In this document: positions 44,117 to 54,519 of the stretch, piece by piece
How the letters are laid out: every line of letters begins with the position of its first letter
Position numbering within the stretch: position 1 is the stretch's first letter
Source: Strongyloides papillosus
Taxonomy: Eukaryota > Nematoda > Chromadorea > Rhabditida > Strongyloididae
Length of the DNA stretch: 64,000 nt
Assembly: GCA_005656395.1 (NCBI GenBank)
Contig: SRSI01000027.1
Span: 310,001 to 374,000 of the forward strand
Reading direction: 5' to 3'
Notes under the pieces: generated by a model
The model's input: only the letters and a program-made list of their open reading frames with translations
What the model was told of the DNA's origin: nothing
Database searches by the model: none
Position numbers and translations under genes: made by a program

Positions 44117-45163
44117 ATGGACAATATTGATAGAAATGATGATAATGCTCTGCTTGATGGTTCAGACGGCCATCAAAGTGATGAAGGAAACATGAATGAT
44201 CTTCTGGATGAACCGAACGATCATCAAAAGGACAGGGGAGACATTGCTGTTATTCCTGGCGGCTCCGAGGCACGAATCGTTAGTGAAAGTGATCGTTATT
44301 TTATGCCTTTGGCGTTATCAAAGACTCAAGACAAAAGGGTAACCCAAACATGGTCGTGTGTAGAAAAATACGATGTTGTTCTGAATATTAATATCAGAGG
44401 AACAGTCAAGGCTTTTGAAAAATATGCTCACTGCCTGTTGACAGGTGATGATGTCAATATCGTTTTGGGGCGCTGGCGAGTTAGTAGTGTGCCAAGAAGG
44501 GGAATGATCTTCCATCAATATTGCCCTCCATTATTGGCATTTTCAACTGACCGCCGGTTGAAGAACGGTAAAATCTGCCCCAAAGAATGCTTGGAGTGGG
44601 TGAATGGCCGTCGAAGTGGGCCATTGAATGCTGCTGCCATCAAGGTGGCAATGTATCAGGAATCGCATTATGCAAGTGTAGTGGCTGCATTGAATAAACA
44701 AAGAGCGACATTATTGGACATCAATTTTTCTATGCAAGGGTGCCGTAAGCTGTTAGGAGATGCAGTTGTTGAAACACTCAAGGTAAGACCAATGGGGGTC
44801 TGTAATAACCTTGACTTCTTGGCATCTTTACATGTTAAGGCGCTGTACTGGGATGGGAATAGCAACACTATAACACGAGGAGTATTGACAGCTTTCCCAA
44901 ATTTGGCTGTCATCGTCTACAGGGATTGCAAATTCACAAGAAGCGTACAACTCCCTGGTAGCATAAGGATAATAATATGTTGCACCCGTAGATGTCAATG
45001 TGATTTGGGAAGAATACGAGGCTGGCAAAGACCATATAGCGTCAAATGTGGACCAAATGTTATTGGTGGACCAGCTAGCCTGTATTTCAAGACAAAGGAG
45101 GACTTCCTTTGTTTCGGAGACTATTCTGGCGTATCCAGAATAAGACATACACAAGATGTCTAG
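44117..45163 (+). CDS. 348-aa antisense protein of element 4, unknown family
   Basis: ATG 44117 to TAG 45163, unbroken although pol on the other strand is riddled with lesions. The N-terminus is acidic and carries an imperfect ~18-residue duplication (LLDGSDGHQSDEGN, then LLDEPNDHQKDRGD). The middle is mixed alpha/beta in character with Trp and Arg blocks (VLGRWRVSSVPRRG, ECLEWVNGRRSGPLNAAA). The last ~70 residues are Cys-rich (RIIICCTRRCQCDLGR, SVKCGPN). No signal peptide or membrane segment and no recognised domain. Base composition is less AT-rich than the flanks and similar to the pol genes, consistent with belonging to the element. Its stop is 95 bp from the convergent integrase stop. 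Confidence 0.65.
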   Translation: MDNIDRNDDNALLDGSDGHQSDEGNMNDLLDEPNDHQKDRGDIAVIPGGSEARIVSESDRYFMPLALSKTQDKRVTQTWSCVEKYDVVLNINIRGTVKAFEKYAHCLLTGDDVNIVLGRWRVSSVPRRGMIFHQYCPPLLAFSTDRRLKNGKICPKECLEWVNGRRSGPLNAAAIKVAMYQESHYASVVAALNKQRATLLDINFSMQGCRKLLGDAVVETLKVRPMGVCNNLDFLASLHVKALYWDGNSNTITRGVLTAFPNLAVIVYRDCKFTRSVQLPGSIRIIICCTRRCQCDLGRIRGWQRPYSVKCGPNVIGGPASLYFKTKEDFLCFGDYSGVSRIRHTQDV

Positions 45164-45257
45164 TGTCCAGTTTTATTATTTCATTTTATGCTTATATTGT
45201 AGCTTATATAGTATAATAAAACTTTGTTAATTATTATATTTGTTTTGAGTACTCGTC

Positions 45258-46448
45258 TTAAGATGGGTGTACGGGAACGATTTTCAATCTGTCCGCTGTA
45301 ACCCTTTCTTCCTTTCCGGTTAGGCGACCTGCCTTGGTGCAGCGTCGAATGATGAATGTGTCTCCATGTACGTGAGATATGACTGTGTAAGGGCCGTCGA
45401 ATTGGTCCTGATATTTATGAGAGGTATGAGACAATTTTTTATGCGTTACTCGTTTCATAACGATGTGGCCAGGTAGCAATTGTTTACCCTGACGACTAAC
45501 TGTATTTGGAGTATCCGAATACTTCTCCATACCGTATTTTAGAACATCCGTTAGTCCGCTAGTGATGCCATGCATAGGAATATCCTTTAATACACGATCA
45601 GCCGTGTTGAGAACAAAGTAACTTGGTGGATATCCTGTGGACATGTGCTTAGTACGGTTGTAAGCATAGGTTAAGGCATAAAACGTTTCGATTGGGGTTA
45701 ACTCTGTTTGAGCACGAAGTGATTCACGAATTGTACGATTGAATCTTTCTACAAACGCATTCGATTTGTGGTTATGTGGTGATGAAATATAATGCTTGAT
45801 ATGCATTGTCTGAAGGTACTTTTCAACCTTATTGCCAATAAAAGATGCTCCACCATCTGTACGAAGTGTTCTGGGATAACCGAAAGTCGAGAAACATTTC
45901 ATCAGTTGTACCAACGTGGACTGCTGATCTTGTTTTTTAGTTATGGCAGTGTAAGCAAAGCGACTGTATTCGTCGATAATAACAAGAACATGAAGCTTAT
46001 CGTCAAGTTGTATATAGTCGGCATTCAATGTTTCCCAGACTTCACTTGGTCGAGGAATTGAATGTGTGTTTGTTTGAACAAGATTAGAAGGTTGATGTTT
46101 GGTTCTCCAACATACCTCACAATCTTGCCATACACGTTGCATGTCCTTAGCCATCTTAGGCCAATGAAATATAAGACAAAATTTATCAGCTAGTTTAGCA
46201 TATCTCCAGTGTTGACCAATGTCGGGATGTTCATGAAATCTTCGCAAAAGTTCATTCCGTAACACACGAGGTACATAAACGCGAGATTTTCCTTTAATAG
46301 TTATCATTACTCCCTCATCTTGGAGAATAGCTTTTTCTTGGTCGTCAAGAAACTGTGCAAATCGGGATATTTCAAATGGTTTATCTCGGATGTCATTCAT
46401 GATAGGAAATGCATCCTCATATAGAGATTCATTGGCTATGATAGCATT
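45258..46448 (-). pseudogene. Integrase of element 4
   Basis: Reads from about 46448 to TAA/TGA region at 45258 with the zinc domain HEHPDIGQH...CEVC (46220-46110) and the core Asp in LNADYIQL (near 46018), Asp in RTDGGASF (near 45862) and Glu in NAFVERFNR (near 45748). The C-terminal domain includes DQFDGPYTVISHV (near 45395), the usual DNA/chromatin-binding tail. One in-frame TAA (46452-46454) separates it from RNase H, so it belonged to one Pol polyprotein. The segment itself is uninterrupted. Confidence 0.85.
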
Positions 46449-46451
46449 GAA

Positions 46452-47460
46452 TTAGTTTCTACTAAGATAGTCGGCAACATTGTTGTCGGATCCTTTAACA
46501 TAGACTATAGTAATATCATATTCCATTATGGCCATTTGGTACCTCTGAAGAATACCTGTCAGCTCCTTGTTTTTGAGCAGCGCTAACAGAGGCTTATGAT
46601 CAGTAACCACTGTTGTGTGTTTACCATAGATGTAAGGTCTAAATTGTTTGAGGGCATACACGAGCCCCAATGCCTCGAGTTTAATAATCGGATAATTCTT
46701 TTCTGCCGGTTTGAGAGAACGCGAAGCAAAAGCTATAGGTTTACTCTTCTGTGTTAGTGCTGCACCTAATCCTTGAAAGGAGGCGTCAGTAAATATGGTA
46801 TATGGAATAGTGTGGTCTGGTGGTGCCAGAACAGCAGCATTGATAAGTGCGTCTTTCATTTTGTGAAATGCCTTTTTCTGATCATCTGACCATTGAAAAT
46901 GATTAATGACACGATATAAAGGTTCAGCTATTGCTGAAAAATTGTCAATGTGCTTTCGAAAGTAAGAGACGGCACCTAGGAAGGATTTAAGTTCCTTCTC
47001 GTTCTTAGGGTCAGTTTTATTAGATATTGCTTTGACTTTAGCTGGATTAGGATGGATTCCTTCGAAATCAATCACGAAGCCTAAATAATGTGCACAATTT
47101 TGACCGAATTGACACTTATTAAGAGTTATTTTCATGTTGTATAAGCGAATACGGGATAGGATATCATGAATCCTTTCCAGATGTTCATCTTCGTCGTTAG
47201 TGCATGTCAATATATCATCGAGATATATGTAACAATTGTCAATACCACAAAGAACTTTGTCCATGATATCTTGGAATTTGTCGGGTGAACCAGTCAAGCC
47301 CATAGACATAACTTTATACTGGTATATTCCTCTGTGTGTCACGAATGCAGCAATACGTTTACTAGCTTCATCAAGGGGTATTTGGTGAAACCCTTGTTTC
47401 AAATCAAATACACTGTAGAAACGATGACCGCTAGCTTCTTATGTTAAACGATCAATTCGT
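46452..47460 (-). pseudogene. RT C-terminal part and RNase H of element 4
   Basis: Contains DLKQGFHQIPL (RT block A), the active site CYIYLDDILTC (near 47220), LGFVIDFEGI and LGAVSYFRKHI (thumb), then RNase H with IFTDASFQGLG (near 46785), Glu in KLEALGLVYAL (near 46680) and VVTDHKPLLALL (near 46600). All RT and RNase H catalytic residues are present. The upstream junction is damaged: a frame change near 47465 and an in-frame TAA near 47440. Confidence 0.85.
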
Positions 47461-48969
47461 GGTATTATGTGGTGTTTGTTTTATTAACTTATTGATAGCT
47501 CTAAAATCCACAACAAATCGCCACTTTGAATCTTTCTTGCGTACAAGAACAACTCTAGACAAGTATGGTGATCTACTGTCTTCAATCATACCTTTTTCTA
47601 GCATATCTTGAACTTGTCTATCAATTTCCTCCTCTACTTCTTTAGATCGGCGGCCTGGCCGGATACGTTGAGGCAAGGAATGTGAAGATAGCTCTATATT
47701 AAGACGTTCTGGGCCATTATATAGACCGATTATGCCGTCATATTCGAAAAAAGCTTCTCTATTCTCCCATATTATCTCTTTTAATTGGGATTTACTTTTT
47801 TCTGATAACACGCATGATTCCCATTCAATCAAGTCAAATAACTTTTCTCTAGTTAGAGGTGGGTGAGGATGCGGATAATTAGGAAGGGAATTCTCCCAAT
47901 AAGCATCATCTGGAATTATCTCTTCTCCAGATATACGAATAGTATTTTCATCTAGCTCTTCAATTGAAAAGAGTTTACCGATTTCAGTGTTACTGGGTAC
48001 ATTTACCGGATTATATCCTTTATTTTGTATAATAACAGCGTATCTGTTATCAATTACCGGACCTATCTGGTCATAAGTCATTATGTGATTTACTCTTTTC
48101 CAATGGTTATTACTTTGGAAGAGGAAATTCACTTTGTTATACATGGTTTTTACGTTAGGTGTGACATGTACTATTCTGGTAGTCATGGGGAGAATAGTGA
48201 TATTATCAATGGTTTTAACTGTGAAAAATTGCTCCTCATGAGAATTAGAATCAACCAAGTTGATAGTTAATTCGTTACCATATATAGCTCGAAGACCTTG
48301 TATTCCGATTACCATGTCATGAGGAATAGTATCAGAAACATGAGTTTTAATTTTTGATACTTTATTATTTACTTTAAGAGTTATTATCGTGGAGCCTAAG
48401 AACTTCATAACTGTATTGTTTGCTAACTGTGCTCCACTACTTTTGGATACAATGTTAGACTTTATATTTTTGGGTAATTGGTCATAAATTGTCTTGTTTA
48501 TGACGTTTATATTTGCACCCGTGTCTAATAGGGCATTCATCGTAAATGAAGGGAATTGAATTTTAATGATAGGCAGTTTAGACGGTGCATCTTCAACAGC
48601 AATGTTATTAACTACGCCATTCCGTGATACACGAATGGGATTTCCTAACAGCAAGTCATTATGATGTGTGGATAACAATGGTTCATTCACAAACAATGTA
48701 TTGTTTGGTGCATCTGTAGATCGGAAATCTTGTACCATTTTAGCGGCTTTATTAAAGCCGTACTTTGTAAGGATGATAGCGATTAAAGTCATTGCGCTTG
48801 CTACTGTGTTTGGCATTTCATGAATAGCTGTATCAAATTGTTGATCGCGTATCAACTTAATCCAATTCATGAACGAGGTGTACATATCAGGATCGTTGTC
48901 CAAACAACGAACTCTGTAATATGTGATTGGGTTAGGTGGAACAGGATGTTGTTGCACATCCCCCGCCTG
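47452..48969 (-). pseudogene. Protease and RT N-terminal part of element 4
   Basis: Begins just after a TAG at 48970-48972, in the same frame as the preceding coiled-coil segment. The first ~130 residues resemble a linker or nucleocapsid-proximal region. Retropepsin follows with NALLDTGANINVINKT (near 48525) and DMVIGIQGLRA. A ~150-residue spacer leads to the RT start (QRIRPGRRSKEVEEEI, VVDFRAINKLIK near 47510). The stop at 47452 comes from a single-base frame change. No ATG was needed for a polyprotein segment. Confidence 0.8.
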
Positions 48970-49812
48970 CTAGACGGCATCACGTAATTGTCCTTTTAAT
49001 TGGGCATTCTCAACCCTAAGGTTAATATTACTGTTCAAACATATCTCATGCTTTTCCATTATACCATCACAAGGCACGGACGATTGTGGTGCATCTACAC
49101 AAGTAACGTTAATGACAACTTGTGGAATGTCATTGTTTACAGATACACTGTCCTGATCAACCGATGTGGTTGTGTTACAGACAATATTAGATGATGCCAG
49201 TTGTAGAGCATCATGCAATTGTATTTTAAGCTCACGTGATTGCTCGCGAACATCTTTGAGGGAAGCCAATTCTACGCGTAATGCCTTAATATCGAATTCC
49301 ATTGCTTCAATTGTAGACAGATGTTCAGTCTTTTTCATGTAATCAGTACGAAAGGTAGTTAACTCACTATTTTTCAACTCTAATAGTTCGTTTAAAGAAG
49401 TAATACGAGCTGTTAATTCGTCGATTTCATTCTGTAAACTATCAGTTTGTGTAGATTTCTCGTTTACTTGCTTATGAAGAAGTTGGACTTCACTATTCAA
49501 CAGCAGCGTGTCCTGAAGACAGTGCTGCAGATCATTGGTGTTCTTGGTACAAGACGAAGCTGAGGCACGGAGTTGGTTAAGCTCCTCTCTCTCATCAATC
49601 GTCTTATCTACATACTGTTGCACGATTTTCATATCGTTCATACATTTAGTATTATCACCCCTGAGAAGTTGAAGTTGGTTATTCTTTAACTCCAGCTCCT
49701 TTTTCAACTTTTTTTCGCTCGTTTTGACATTCTAATAATTTGTCTTCGAGCTCTCGGATAGAAGATATTTGCTGTTCATGCAATGCAGCTTTCTGACGCT
49801 CACCCGCAAAAC
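48970..49812 (-). pseudogene. Long coiled-coil segment of element 4
   Basis: Almost continuous heptad pattern (for example NDLQHCLQDTLLLNSEVQLL, NEIDELTARITSLNELLELK) over ~240 residues, ending in a Ser/Val-rich stretch and RVENAQLKGQLRDAV before TAG 48970-48972. Between about 49812 and 49715 the heptad-bearing frame is displaced (QQISSIRELEDKLLECQNER reads in another frame) and it returns at a seven-A run near 49713. Two compensating indels are therefore present and the coil was originally continuous with the segment upstream. Together with the upstream part the coil spans more than 350 residues. No Ty3-type Pol domain resembles it. Confidence 0.7.
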
Positions 49813-50754
49813 CGACTGTACCGCGGTGGTGAGGGATTGAAGTTCCTCCTTCATTGATATAGGAGGAATAGTCAACGTGAAAGCATTAGGTATGCCTTCT
49901 ATATGTGTTGTAACTGTCTTAATGTCGTCGAGTATTTTAGATTTATCGTCTGCCAAAATGCGTTCTGACTTCTTTAATTTCTCGACTTTCTTCGTTTGGC
50001 TTTTCAATTTAGCCTCGCAATTACGTAACTCAGCTTCTATTTTAGATACTACTGTTTTATCTTGTGTGCTGGCACGAAGTGTAGTTGTAGCTTCAGGTGC
50101 CTTATTTGTGTTACTTGAAGCGGGTGTTTTACTCTTCTCCGTCGCGGCATGTATTACCTTTGGGGGCGCTTCCTTAATTAGAGCTACCATATTGGAAAGC
50201 TCACAAGATTGTTCATAAGCTAATATGGCTGCATGTACCTTCTTAAGAATAGAAGATGAATCAACTGTGTCGTCTGATATTTCGACAAAATCATTATTAT
50301 TGTTATCGAAGCGAACAGTTTTTACATTATGACAATTTGGATTGGCAGTTGTAGTTATTTTCTTATCGAAATCGAAGTGGTTATCAAGAAAAACATCTTT
50401 TACTCTAAGACCTTTATTTTCTAGTATGCTCCCAATTTTACAATTGGGTAGTAGCTGTTTATAATGTACTTTTACCATATTGTCAACGCCAAAATCGCAT
50501 TGATTGTAATAAGCACCATATTGTGAGGGAGCCAGCTTACATTTACCTATAGGTGCTGATGCTCCAAATGGAATTAGAAAAGCTAGTATTAACATACAAA
50601 TAGTCAATGTGTTAAGTTTTAACTCTTTGACAAGATTACTTAGATCATAGACAATGCCATCAAGTTTACCAGTGGATTGTGCATCTGTACGATCGTCATG
50701 TGATGCCTGTACGTTGTTGATTTTACCTTGCTGTGGATAGCGAGTGGTGCTTTT
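49732..50754 (-). pseudogene. Signal-peptide/ectodomain-like segment of element 4
   Basis: In frame with the nucleocapsid-like ORF but separated from it by a single TAG near 50755. After ~45 polar residues comes a hydrophobic stretch, ICMLILAFLIPFGASAPIG (about 50595-50540), typical of a signal peptide with a cleavage-like GASA/P site. A Cys-containing region follows (GKCKLAPSQYGAYYNQC, LLPNCKIG, TANPNCHNV), then a Thr/Ala/Lys-rich linker and the start of the coiled coil (KIEAELRNCEAKLKSQ). A related protein is encoded, unbroken, at 63047-64000. It might be a membrane or envelope-like component; its place between nucleocapsid and protease is unusual. Confidence 0.65.
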
Positions 50755-51318
50755 ACTCTAAGGATAGGTCTTATGGTCTCCACGGCGGTTGGTAGTTCCA
50801 CCTGTAGGAGCCTTGTTTGTATTATATGTCGTGTTAGGTTTACGAACATCGGCATGTTTCGTTAATTGACGTGATGTGTGACCGTTAGATGTATTAGCCT
50901 GATTATTATACTTGTTTTTAATATTGTTGTTAAAAGTATTATTATTATTCCCTTTATAAGTATGCTGGCGATTGTGATTATTCTTACTATGAGAATTATT
51001 AGGATGACGACTAGATCTACGATCAGAAGACTGTATTTTATTAGTATTAGGCTTCATTCCTCGTGATAAATGAGGACGCCGAATTACATCAATTGCCGGT
51101 TGCATTCTAATCTGAGTTTCTATATATGATGCAACAAAATCATCATATTCCAACTCATACAAATTGGGGGTAATGTTGTTAAGGCGTAGCAACAGATGTA
51201 ACCCTTTTGTAAATAACATTAATTGATCTCTTTTAAGATCCTTAGAAGTCCGGAAAAAGGCATTAGGATTGGTGACCGAGAATTTTTTTCGTATATACTC
51301 AGAAAATTTGTTTCGTGA
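50755..51318 (-). pseudogene. Basic Asn-rich nucleocapsid-like region of element 4
   Basis: Continues the Gag frame after an indel near 51310. After a helical stretch (LMLFTKGLHLLLRLNNI) come ~100 residues dominated by Asn, Arg, His, Lys and Thr without a CCHC knuckle, consistent with RNA binding by a disordered basic tail. It ends at a TAG near 50755-50757, beyond which the same frame continues into the signal-peptide segment. Confidence 0.65.
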
Positions 51319-52343
51319 GCGGAAACATCTAATGCGTCATTCATGGGAGGCACGGCATAGAAGTTTTCATAACTTTGCAGACCTTGCCTAGCCAGAATGT
51401 CTTTAATATCATTTAATATTTCTGTCAATGTAAAATTGTAACTAACTGAAAAACCATCGATAGTGCTTTTCTTGGTAACAGCGATGTTACGGGCATTAGC
51501 GATTTTGCTATCCGAAGGAATGATATAATTGACTAGCTTTGCTGCTATGTTATCAATTACCGGGAATTCATCCTTATTATGGGCTAAAAGATTGAGGGTA
51601 TTAATGCAATGTTGCATAAAATTGGTATAACCGTTAATTGATTTTCCTTTAAATGTACCAAACATTTTCTTTGTTTGGGCTAATAACAGAGCATTTTCCA
51701 ACTCGCTAACAGTGCGAATTGATCTCTTCTTGGGAGTATAAGATGCTCGTAAGTCGGGAACATAATAGTCACTACTAATATGTAATTCTTTCAAAACCTC
51801 CGTTAACCGGTTGGTTTGTTCGGCACGGAGAGCATCGTACTTGTGAGGCTCTGTATCAAGTACTTGCTGCTGTTCGTTAAGCAATTCAGCAATAACGGTT
51901 TTCACAATGGTCGACTGCTCAGCCAATGGAATACCATTTTGGCCTGGTTTCGTTTCGTCAACCTGACGTGGTAATCTCAAATGCGAAACTTGAGATAATA
52001 TAGAGGTGCTGCCTTTGTGGAACAAATTACGCCATCCCTTGAAAGCAGGTAATGACGTGTCCACGTTGGGCAATATTTTAGGATGCTCTTGAAAAGAGAC
52101 AACCTTGTTGGATGGTGTAGCTTTTGAAGCATACGTAGTATCATGATTAGGAAAGACTTCACTAACATGATGATCGCCACTTTCGTGGATTGGGGGTCGT
52201 GCTTGCAACATAATGGGTACAACCTGTGATGGTTGTAGCATTATGTTGACAGGCTTGGTGTCACTTGCGTGAGCATCGCCACTTACGTGGAGGGAAGTAT
52301 TTTTCTTTGTAGGTAAACTACTTGAACGATAATTAAACGACAT
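51219..52343 (-). CDS. Gag (capsid region) of element 4
   Basis: 374 aa from ATG 52343. The N-terminal ~100 residues contain an imperfect repeat (HVSGDAHASD..., HESGDHHVSE...) with MLQ-P motifs. The central part is helical (LTEVLKELHIS, ENALLLAQTKKMFGTFKGKS) and shows a capsid-like pattern (TNFMQHCINTLNLLAHNK). No enzymatic motif. The last ~30 residues are out of frame: near 51310 an indel moves the true sequence into the frame of the next segment. It lies 440 bp downstream of the primer-binding site, as expected for gag. Confidence 0.7.
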   Translation of the reverse strand: MSFNYRSSSLPTKKNTSLHVSGDAHASDTKPVNIMLQPSQVVPIMLQARPPIHESGDHHVSEVFPNHDTTYASKATPSNKVVSFQEHPKILPNVDTSLPAFKGWRNLFHKGSTSILSQVSHLRLPRQVDETKPGQNGIPLAEQSTIVKTVIAELLNEQQQVLDTEPHKYDALRAEQTNRLTEVLKELHISSDYYVPDLRASYTPKKRSIRTVSELENALLLAQTKKMFGTFKGKSINGYTNFMQHCINTLNLLAHNKDEFPVIDNIAAKLVNYIIPSDSKIANARNIAVTKKSTIDGFSVSYNFTLTEILNDIKDILARQGLQSYENFYAVPPMNDALDVSAHETNFLSIYEKNSRSPILMPFSGLLRILKEIN

Positions 52344-52766
52344 GTTGATATCGAAAACTAAAAATGATATGAAAGTTAGAAAATAACGGAATTATATAAC
52401 ATTTGTAGATAAAGAGTGTAATACTCAAGAATGTATCTTCTACTTAGTAACTCTGATGGTACCTGATTGTTTTTTAAAAAATGTCTCAGTAATTCTATCC
52501 TATGTTGTGCACAACTATACTTATCTTAATCAACGTTACAACTCAATAAACAACTAAGATTAATGAGAAGCGTAGGAAGCAAGGCAAAAAATGCTTATAT
52601 GTTGCAAACTACATATATACCAAGGCTGAATTTCTAAATGTTAAAGTGCCATGAGTATTGTGAAAATGATAATAACGTACAATAAAAATTAACATCATGA
52701 AGAATATCGGTTATAGATATAGAAAAACAATGCATTGGTTTTTTTTGAGAATTAAATATAGTTTAT

Positions 52767-52783
52767 GGTTCGTGGAACCTCCA
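52767..52783 (-). promoter_or_regulatory. Primer-binding site of element 4, probably tRNA-Gln
   Basis: TGGAGGTTCCACGAACC starts at the first base after the 5' LTR on the minus strand. Its first 11 bases are the complement of TGGAACCTCCA, the acceptor 3' end of animal tRNA-Gln with CCA added. Confidence 0.6.
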
Positions 52784-52916
52784 TGTAATCTGTTTGATAA
52801 AAGGTAGATAGAATATATAATAAATTTATTTAAAAGCTCTCTGATTAAGATGTGAATATTATAAATATATCTTTCTTTTATACTATTTTATAAAGGGTGG
52901 GTTGTCCCACCCTACA
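52784..52916 (-). repeat. 5' LTR of element 4
   Basis: 133 bp, related to 42723-42862 with several substitutions and small indels. It keeps the GGGTGGG/CCCACCC hairpin at the outer end. Confidence 0.9.
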
Positions 52917-53505
52917 AATGCATTTTTCTGTAAGATTTCTATATCCATATTTTTTTGAATACTTAGCTTTCATTAATCCGTATGTTCTTATACACTAAAA
53001 TAATAATTTTAAATCGAATTATATTGAATAGTAATAATATACTTTATGAAGACAATATATATAAAATTATTTAAAAAATAATTCTAAAGATTTTTTTTAT
53101 CACCATACCTCTAATTTACTTGATCGTAAATTGTTTATTCTAACACAAATATGTAATATTGTTCCTTCACTTTTATTTGGACCTGAAAGTACCAACAAAT
53201 CAAAACAGTTAACGTGTTTTGAAAATTTATATTTAATCTAATTTATTTATTAATATAAATTATCTATAATTGACGGTAATGCAATCAATTTAATTAAAGT
53301 CTTTAATAGATTATTTTTGAAAATTAAGTTAAGACTTATGCAACAAACTTTTTTTAAATAGTATTAAATTTACGCAGAAATGAGCATGTCTATTACTACT
53401 ATTTATCTGATAAAATAATATCTTGAATAAAATGTATACTTTTAAAAATAACAAAAAAATTTCAATATAATATAAAATTATATTGTTATCATTATTTATT
53501 TTTCA
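52917..53505. other. AT-rich spacer
   Basis: No supported gene. Confidence 0.4.
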
Positions 53506-53803
53506 CTAAAACATACCTATAGGGTTATAAACACAAACTTCATCACCATACAATGTTAGTTCTAAAATGTTATTTGGAAGATGATTTAAAAAATTAAAAT
53601 CCATTTTCTCATAACTTCTTTTTATAAAAGATTCTAAATCTTTCTTCAAATTTATTGTATATAAATTATTAGGATTTCTTTTATTAATATTAATGATCTC
53701 TTGAGTACTGTTATCATCATCAAGTTCTTCCATTAACTTATTTTCTTTGATATAATTTACTTTTAATAAATTTTTAATATCTAATTTTGAAGCTTCTTCA
53801 TAA
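53506..53803 (-). CDS. Candidate exon of a hypothetical gene
   Basis: About 99 codons open on the minus strand, from just after a splice-acceptor-like TTTTAATTTGATTATAG (on the minus strand, ending near 53804) to the stop at 53506. The product is acidic-to-mixed with Asn/Leu-rich helices (DIKNLLKVNYIKENKLMEEL) and ends LELTLYGDEVCVYNPIGMF. No ATG begins the frame, so it would be a last exon; no upstream exon was identified. Family unknown and it may be chance. Confidence 0.25.
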
Positions 53804-53817
53804 TTACCTATAATCAA

Positions 53818-54519
53818 ATTAAAATATTTGATTATTATAAAAGTAAATCATCAAATGATTTATATTTAATTGGAGGTACGGCGGCCTCAAATTCGATGAT
53901 AAATAAGACTATAAATAAGAAAGATCTTATAATAGAAGATTATTTTGATTTTGCCAACTAAAATCTACTAACAAGCCAGGAGATGGAAATTGCTAAAAAG
54001 CCTGAAAAGGGTAAATTTGAATGTGTCTTAATATCGTATAATTATGTTTATTATGTTTAGCTTTTTTTTATATTTATATCTTGTAATCTAAAAATAAATT
54101 TGAAATAAAGTTTTAAGAAAGTTGTTCTGTTGTCGTGGAAGTTCACCGATAAGTTGTTGGCTGGCCGATCTTTAACATTGAGGAATATAGTCAAGTTAAC
54201 ATTAAAAATTAACTTTCGAGAGAAAAAATGAAAGACATTATAGAAGTTAAGTAAATTTGATATAAGGGTCATGATTTATTCTATAATATCATCAAATAAA
54301 TTTTTACATTATAATTTTGAATATTTACAGAAATTTGATTTTTATAACATTGAAATTTTTTTAATTTGCATAAAAATAATATTAATATTTATTTGTAATT
54401 ATATTTGTTGTTCATTGAATATTAGGAAATTAAATATTTATTTTCCTGTAATTTTACATGAGAATTTCTAGTATTTAAAGAAATTTTGTTTTAAAAATAT
54501 CAAAATAGAATATTCAAAA
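53818..54519. other. AT-rich spacer upstream of the secreted-protein gene
   Basis: No supported gene. A GTCGTGGAAGTTCACCG patch near 54132 is less AT-rich but unplaced. The promoter of the gene at 54520 should lie here; no clear box was recognised. Confidence 0.35.

Larger units (their letters stand above)
42723..52916 (-). mobile_element. Ambisense Ty3-like LTR retrotransposon (element 4)
   Basis: Read on the minus strand. The 5' LTR is 52784-52916 and the 3' LTR is 42723-42862 (133 and 140 bp, TG...CA, clearly related but diverged). The primer-binding site TGGAGGTTCCACG follows the 5' LTR with no gap, and the polypurine tract AGAAAAGGGGA abuts the 3' LTR. Between them are Gag, a basic Asn-rich region, a signal-peptide/coiled-coil segment, protease, RT, RNase H and integrase on the minus strand, and then two ORFs on the opposite strand (43195-43440 and 44117-45163). 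Flanks AAATA and AATGC do not match, so the target duplication is lost or the ends have rearranged. Several stops and frameshifts show the copy is old. Confidence 0.88.

Noticed and set aside
43195..45163. Envelope gene of element 4
   Set aside because: The two ORFs are on the strand opposite pol and the larger has no signal peptide or membrane segment, so a conventional env call is not supported.
48960..48985. Programmed readthrough at GTC TAG CAG between coiled coil and protease of element 4
   Set aside because: The copy has many other stops and frameshifts, so a single TAG cannot be singled out as programmed without a consensus from other copies.
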